This document shows positions 32,961-37,368 of a DNA stretch of 37,368 nt, piece by piece (positions within the stretch are counted from its first letter, which is position 1; every line of letters begins with the position of its first letter). This stretch comes from an uncultured Opitutaceae bacterium (GTDB taxonomy: Bacteria > Verrucomicrobiota > Verrucomicrobiia > Opitutales > Opitutaceae). The notes under the pieces are model-generated. The model ran no database searches. It was not told where the DNA came from and saw only the letters and a program-made list of their open reading frames with translations. The stretch covers positions 1 through 37,368 of the forward strand of contig CALDFV010000305.1 in assembly GCA_937942145.1 (NCBI GenBank). Reading direction: 5' to 3'. Both the position numbers and the translations under genes were made by a program.

Positions 32961-33647
32961 TTAGCTCCTAAATGATAATCTATTCAGCCAATGATGCCAG
33001 AACTCAGGTGGATCCACTGAAACTCGAACGTCGCCCGACCCATTTGGGTGGCGAAAACCGAGCGAATACGCGTGAAGCATAAAGGCGTTTGCACGATCAG
33101 AGGAATAGAAACGGTCTCCTACGATTGGATGGCCAGCCTCAAGACAGTGTAAACGTATCTGATGCGTTCTGCCCGTCTTAGGTAGGGCTTGGATCCATGA
33201 GTACTCCCTGTCACTTCCAAGAACACGAAAAGTGGTTTTTGATGGCTTCCCTATATCAACGCTGTTTTCCCACCTGCCCTCCGACAATGGCCTGATCTTC
33301 GTCTCCACCTTGTTCGTCCGCTTATCCCAACTCCCAACGACTATCGTCCAGTATTCCTTTCTGATCTTCTTCTTCTCAAACAGCTCCGACAGCTCACGAT
33401 TCCACTTCTGGTTTTTCGCAAAAAGCACTAGACCGCTTGTGTCCCTATCCAGGCGATGAAGCGGTCTGGAATGATTCCCCGCGTAATCTTTGACCCAGTC
33501 CGTCAAGGTGCCTTCGCCCGAATTGAAGCCTTCGACGAGCACACCTTGCGGTTTGACTAGAATCAGCAAATCTTCGTCTTCAAAAACAACTTTGGGAGCC
33601 TTATCCAAATCAAACGCCAACTTGCCTGGCCAAACACGATCGGTCAA
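32961..33647 (-). CDS. RluA-family pseudouridine synthase
   Basis: The enzyme isomerises uridine to pseudouridine in rRNA or tRNA. The catalytic motif HRLDRDTSGLVLFAKN contains the essential Asp; KEYWTIVVG and LPKTGRTHQIRLHCLEAGHPIVGDRFY complete the RluA signature. There is no S4 domain, so it resembles RluA/RluC-short or TruC types; the target position cannot be assigned. 228 residues. The start is TTG at 33647, six bases after the stop of the propeller gene and with AAGG between them; a second TTG nine codons on is possible. Coupled translation with the upstream gene is likely. Confidence 0.88.
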   Translation of the reverse strand: MTDRVWPGKLAFDLDKAPKVVFEDEDLLILVKPQGVLVEGFNSGEGTLTDWVKDYAGNHSRPLHRLDRDTSGLVLFAKNQKWNRELSELFEKKKIRKEYWTIVVGSWDKRTNKVETKIRPLSEGRWENSVDIGKPSKTTFRVLGSDREYSWIQALPKTGRTHQIRLHCLEAGHPIVGDRFYSSDRANAFMLHAYSLGFRHPNGSGDVRVSVDPPEFWHHWLNRLSFRS

Positions 33648-33653
33648 CCTTGT

Positions 33654-35651
33654 CTAAAGACCGGTGAGATCGTAAATTTCAACCAAGGCCACACCCGTTT
33701 CATCATTGTTCCCAGCTACGATAGCCGTATACAAACCGGGCTCGAGCCATAAAAAGAAAGCGCTATCACCACTCCCCTCAGTTAAGTCAAAGGCTCCTGC
33801 CGACGACATCAACGAAGCAAGTTGCTCCTTCTCAGGTTGGACATCCCAATCGTCATTCGAATCGATCACGCTAAAGCCTCTGTACAAGCTTAAGGTAGGG
33901 TCCGAAACTACATTGTTAACGCCTTGCGCAACTATACCCGTCCCTATCGCGCGAATCAGAATTCTCTTCGGGAGGTTGCCTTCAATCACAAATCCGGCAA
34001 TGAGCACTTCCGATCCCGTGCCTACTCGACCACGCATAGACACATTCGCAAGCGATACTTCCGTGTCATCAGCATCAGCGTTGTAAACCTCAACAAGAGC
34101 GATACCCGATTCTCCTCCCTCATTGGCGACAATCGCAGTATAAACACCACTGGTAAGAGACACAATGTCCACGCTGTCGGTTGATCCTTCGTCTAGCGCA
34201 AACGCCCCCACTCTCGCCATCTCTTCCGGAAGAATTCCAGCAGAAGCACTTTGCCCCCAGTCGTCGTTACCTCCAAACTGGCCTGCTTGCCCAAAAAATG
34301 ACACCGATGGATCTTCAAGGAAATCTGACACACCTTGATTCAGCAATCCTGGCCCAACCGCCCGGATCAACAGATTTTTCTTACCTGAACCCACGACCGA
34401 GAACCCTGCAATGATTACTTCCTCTCCGCTCAATGGAACTCCCCGCAAGGCTATATTGAACAATCGTTCCTTGTTAGCAACGGGCGGTATATACCCTTCT
34501 AAGTTGCCTCGTCCTGCCTGTCCGCCTCGAAATTTTGGCCATACGGAATTCGACAATCGAGCTCCGTTCGAATACGCATACAACTTCCCATCGTTGTTTC
34601 CAAAATACAAAGCACCATCTGAACCAAGGGCTACGGAGGAATCAATAATTCCAGCGAAGCCTATCTGTTGCAGAACTGTCCCATCTGGCGAAACCAGATT
34701 CAGATAGCTCAAAGTATTATCAATGAAGGAACTGGCGTAAATTCTGCCCACTTCATCCACAACCGCGGAAGTATAGTAGTTCGCTCCAATACTCGTCCTC
34801 CAGACTAAATTCCCATTTGTATCCAAAGAGTAAAGAAACCCGTCCTGTGAAGAGATCAGCACGTTACCATCGATACTCAATGTCGGAGAAGCATCAATGA
34901 CGCCTCCAGTCTCATATTTCCATACGAGAGAGCCGTTGTCTGAATCCAAAGCGTAGACAAAGAAATTGTTGGACCCGAAATACAATGCCCCCTTTCCATC
35001 TAGCATACAGCTAGATGTTATTTGAGTTTCACGCCCCAAGGCGCCGTTTTCGGTGGGAACTTCAAAAGTCCAGATCTCGGCCCCGGTGCTCCTGTCAATT
35101 GAAAACACAGTTCCGCTACTCGACGCGAGATATAGGTTTCCTGAAGGTCCGATAACAACCGATGAATCCACTTCACCTTCAATAAAGATATCCCAAAGCA
35201 AGTCACCCGCTGGACTTAATGCGTACAGAAACCCATCGCTACCCCCAAAGTAGATCTCACCACTGTTCGAGACCGCAGGCGAAGAGAACACAAGGCTATC
35301 CGTTTCAAAGGTCCACAGTACAGAACCGTCAACGGTTGCCAATGCGTATAGTTTGTTATCCCACGATCCTATATAGATAGTTGATTCGTCAGGGCTAAGT
35401 GCTGCACTAGACTCGACCCAGTCGCCCGTTTGAACAGACCATCGCTCACTTCCGTCCTTATCAATCGAATACACTTTTCCATCAATCGAGCCAAAATACA
35501 GATTTCCCGCATTATCTATCGTTGGGGAGCTGAAGATAGCGTCATCCGCCTGGAAGGCCCACAGCTGACCTCCTATCTTCGCACTGCATAAAGATACCAG
35601 AAAAAATGGGGCTAACATTAAAAACGCGATTCTTAGAATTACAAATTGCAT
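33654..35651 (-). CDS. Secreted PQQ-like beta-propeller with two C-terminal verrucomicrobial-type repeats
   Basis: 665 residues from the ATG at 35651 (13 bases after the kinase stop); a TTG at 35675 would overlap the kinase. A signal peptide ends near SLCSA. About residues 30-375 are propeller repeats of the PQQ/outer-membrane assembly BamB type, with recurring FSSPTIDNAGNLYFGS and DGKVYSID-like text; no PQQ-binding or enzyme residues stand out. After WPKFRGGQAGRGN come two copies of a domain of about 130 residues. Each has RGxxxxGxEVxIAGFxxxG, LLIRAVGPGL or ILIRAIGTGI, a NDDW core and an ending GxYTAIVA with ALVEVYN or ALVEIYD. The protein is probably a cell-surface or periplasmic sensor or binding protein acting with the adjacent kinase; that is inference. 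Confidence 0.82.
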   Translation of the reverse strand: MQFVILRIAFLMLAPFFLVSLCSAKIGGQLWAFQADDAIFSSPTIDNAGNLYFGSIDGKVYSIDKDGSERWSVQTGDWVESSAALSPDESTIYIGSWDNKLYALATVDGSVLWTFETDSLVFSSPAVSNSGEIYFGGSDGFLYALSPAGDLLWDIFIEGEVDSSVVIGPSGNLYLASSSGTVFSIDRSTGAEIWTFEVPTENGALGRETQITSSCMLDGKGALYFGSNNFFVYALDSDNGSLVWKYETGGVIDASPTLSIDGNVLISSQDGFLYSLDTNGNLVWRTSIGANYYTSAVVDEVGRIYASSFIDNTLSYLNLVSPDGTVLQQIGFAGIIDSSVALGSDGALYFGNNDGKLYAYSNGARLSNSVWPKFRGGQAGRGNLEGYIPPVANKERLFNIALRGVPLSGEEVIIAGFSVVGSGKKNLLIRAVGPGLLNQGVSDFLEDPSVSFFGQAGQFGGNDDWGQSASAGILPEEMARVGAFALDEGSTDSVDIVSLTSGVYTAIVANEGGESGIALVEVYNADADDTEVSLANVSMRGRVGTGSEVLIAGFVIEGNLPKRILIRAIGTGIVAQGVNNVVSDPTLSLYRGFSVIDSNDDWDVQPEKEQLASLMSSAGAFDLTEGSGDSAFFLWLEPGLYTAIVAGNNDETGVALVEIYDLTGL

Positions 35652-35664
35652 CTCGTAATTAGCT

Positions 35665-37056
35665 CTAATTAGCAACTTCCCAAGCGTGGGCTAAGAGCAA
35701 GGTTAATCGAATTTCGCTTCCCGAAGAAGAGGAACGAGTTAACTCCAGCGTTGCACCCAAATGCCTTGCCAGCTGTTGGCTGATAGCAAGCCCGATTCCG
35801 GCTCCTGCGGTTTTACTGCTTTGAATAGGGGAGAAAAGGTTGCTTTTCGCCATCTCCGAAAATCCAGGTCCTGTATCTATTATCGTGAATACAACCTTCT
35901 CGTTTAGCGAGGCTATCCGGGTCTCGACTTCTCCTCCTTCTGAGACCGCTTCAATTGCATTGTCTAACAAGTTGGAAAGGATCAGTTTCACAATATTGGC
36001 ATCACGAGCCGACAATAATATCCGAGCTTCACTTCTAACGCCAAAATCCAGCTCTTTTTCCTGCGCCTTGAGTTCGAACTTATTTCTCAAATACTGAGCG
36101 ATCTCTTCTCCACTAAGGGTTTCCATTTCGTCAAAATCTTCGTTTTTGAGAACGTCAACGACCTCGTTTATCATCGCTTGCATACGGCTTGTCGCTTTCC
36201 GGGCATCCGCCCAGTCATCCTGCTCTAGATCCTCTCCATTTGATCTTAAGTGCTCTCGGATCCCCGCAAGTGGATTCTTTAAACCGTGTATCAGGTGGGA
36301 TGCTACCGCCCCAATCGCTGACGTTTTCGCGACCATCGCTAATTCCGCGTTCGCCTTGGCCAATCTGGCTGCTCTCTCAGCCACTTCCTTATTGGCCCTA
36401 CGTAGCCCCCAAAAAGACCAAATAAAGACTGCTGAAACGAGCAAAGTGCCGCTAAAAAACGCCAGCGAAGCTTGCTTGGTCAGGTTGGCGTCAATGACCC
36501 TCAACTCATCCCGAACATCATAACCATCCATGAGATAGCGGGCCAGGTACTCAATTCGCTCCCCGTCCCTGCCGAGAATCGGAATATTCAGTTCAATTTC
36601 AGGCTGGGGACTCGATCCGGGCTCAACGTAACTACCTTCTGGCAAATAGACTGCCCAGGGTGATGCGGTCTGCATTCGCTCGACTGAGTCTAGACTCAAT
36701 TCCAATTCTTCGATTTCAGCAGGCACCCCTGCCAAATATTGGCCAGCCGCATCAAAAACTTGGACGCCTAAAGCTCCGTCTACTTCCTGGGCAGACATCA
36801 AAGAGAAAATGATTGTATCCTCAAAGTCGAGAATCCCAAGCAAGTCGTCCGAGACACCTTGCTCGACGTGAAACTTTGATACCGGACCCCAAATATCAGC
36901 GTAGCGCTGTACTACTTTTCCCCTCAAATTCTTCCGCAGTTGGAGGCTGGAAAAACCGACAATCCCGCCAAAGATCACGACTACCATCCCTAGGGCCGCG
37001 AGCGGCACTAGGGATGATCCTCGGAAGCGGGAACGAGGAACATTTTGATCAGTCAT
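35665..37056 (-). CDS. Sensor histidine kinase
   Basis: 463 residues from the ATG at 37056. Membrane helix 1 (LVPLAALGMVVVIFGGIVGF, about 16-35) and helix 2 (about 198-217) flank a periplasmic sensor region of about 160 residues without a clear named domain. A coiled helix (RRANKEVAERAARLAKANAEL) leads to the H-box VASHLIHGLKNPLAG with the phospho-accepting His about 257. The ATPase has the N-box LLDNAIEAV, G1 DTGPGFS and G2 GAGIGLAI. The H-box resembles HPK4/NtrB-like kinases (H-x-x-K/R-N-P-L). No response regulator is in the window. It lies between an outer-membrane barrel gene and the secreted propeller gene, 36 and 13 bases away. Confidence 0.9.
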   Translation of the reverse strand: MTDQNVPRSRFRGSSLVPLAALGMVVVIFGGIVGFSSLQLRKNLRGKVVQRYADIWGPVSKFHVEQGVSDDLLGILDFEDTIIFSLMSAQEVDGALGVQVFDAAGQYLAGVPAEIEELELSLDSVERMQTASPWAVYLPEGSYVEPGSSPQPEIELNIPILGRDGERIEYLARYLMDGYDVRDELRVIDANLTKQASLAFFSGTLLVSAVFIWSFWGLRRANKEVAERAARLAKANAELAMVAKTSAIGAVASHLIHGLKNPLAGIREHLRSNGEDLEQDDWADARKATSRMQAMINEVVDVLKNEDFDEMETLSGEEIAQYLRNKFELKAQEKELDFGVRSEARILLSARDANIVKLILSNLLDNAIEAVSEGGEVETRIASLNEKVVFTIIDTGPGFSEMAKSNLFSPIQSSKTAGAGIGLAISQQLARHLGATLELTRSSSSGSEIRLTLLLAHAWEVAN

Positions 37057-37092
37057 AATGTCACGAGGAGCCAACCTCTTTGTCGACTAACT

Positions 37093-37368
37093 CTATTTCA
37101 ATCTAAGTCCTAACATCACACTATTCGCATCATAACTAAAAAAAGTTTCATTAGAATCGGATTGATCACGATTTAATGTTAGGAAAAGCCCCCAATGATC
37201 ACTTAATTCCCGTTCCAAATCAACCGTCCAAATCCACTCGTCCGAAGTGCGGAGCGACCCACCGTCCACGGTCTGAAATAGATAGTCTCGTTGGGCGTAC
37301 CCCAGGTCTAGCCGAAAATCCCATCTTTCGCCTCCTCCCGACCATTCCAAACCATACTTTAAACTATC
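37093..37368 (-). CDS. Outer-membrane beta-barrel protein, C-terminal end (cut by window)
   Basis: Frame open to the window edge, ending at 37093; 91 residues visible. The alternating pattern of aromatic and polar residues (WDFRLDLGYAQRDYLFQ, WIWTVDLERELSDHWGLFLTL, ANSVMLGLRLK) is that of the last beta-hairpins of an outer-membrane barrel. The final strand ends LRLK rather than in the usual aromatic residue. It is the first visible gene of the kinase run. Protein family cannot be named from this part. Confidence 0.65.
   Translation of the reverse strand, partial: DSLKYGLEWSGGGERWDFRLDLGYAQRDYLFQTVDGGSLRTSDEWIWTVDLERELSDHWGLFLTLNRDQSDSNETFFSYDANSVMLGLRLK

Overview
The window reads as a bacterial chromosome segment of mixed housekeeping and accessory genes at roughly 50% GC. 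I place it in Verrucomicrobiota, probably a marine Opitutae-type lineage. This is inference from three things: a secreted beta-propeller protein ending in two copies of a glycine-rich beta domain (around an N-D-D-W core) that I associate with that phylum, a paired sugar dehydrogenase/isomerase operon, and weak or absent Shine-Dalgarno sites with several GTG/TTG starts. There are no tRNA or rRNA genes, insertion sequences, prophage genes or CRISPR arrays that I can recognise.

Left part (1-9600). The C-terminal part of yidC, then yebC and metX, run on the + strand. Convergent to them is a minus-strand block reading hslR (S4 RNA-binding protein), an unannotated-looking 59-residue membrane protein, ilvA, a lone DNA cytosine methyltransferase, a deleted remnant of a polyketide-synthase ketosynthase, and metW. 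Gaps inside the block are 10-11 bases between the membrane protein, ilvA, the methyltransferase and the ketosynthase remnant, so these look like one transcription unit. The leader upstream of hslR holds a 29-codon reading frame that overlaps a terminator-like hairpin.

Middle part (8311-26074). rodA and rng (cell wall elongation and RNase G/E) are followed by a SAM methyltransferase gene broken by one in-frame TAG. Next come a secreted SMP-30 lactonase-like protein, a BON-domain protein, glycerate kinase, a DUF2062 membrane protein and a secreted NamZ-type (DUF1343) exo-muramidase. A three-gene operon (TIM-barrel sugar isomerase/epimerase plus two Gfo/Idh/MocA dehydrogenases) ends in a strong bidirectional terminator. 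It faces an OxyR-fold LysR regulator that lacks the redox cysteines. The regulator is divergent from a 66-residue membrane protein, and an OxyR-like tandem operator lies between them. A DUF4126 zinc-ribbon membrane protein and glmS follow.

Right part (26075-37368). A full-length RapA-like SWI2/SNF2 ATPase on the minus strand is divergent from an HDOD-domain gene that overlaps a soluble transhydrogenase (sthA) by four bases, followed by a SelW-like CXXC protein. The right end is a minus-strand run: outer-membrane barrel end (cut by the window), sensor histidine kinase, secreted beta-propeller protein, RluA-type pseudouridine synthase and an Spx/ArsC-like protein.

I found no clearly new multi-gene system. 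The best leads are the OxyR-like operator paired with a cysteine-less regulator, the hslR-ilvA leader with its small open frame, the ketosynthase remnant, and two or three small proteins under 70 residues.
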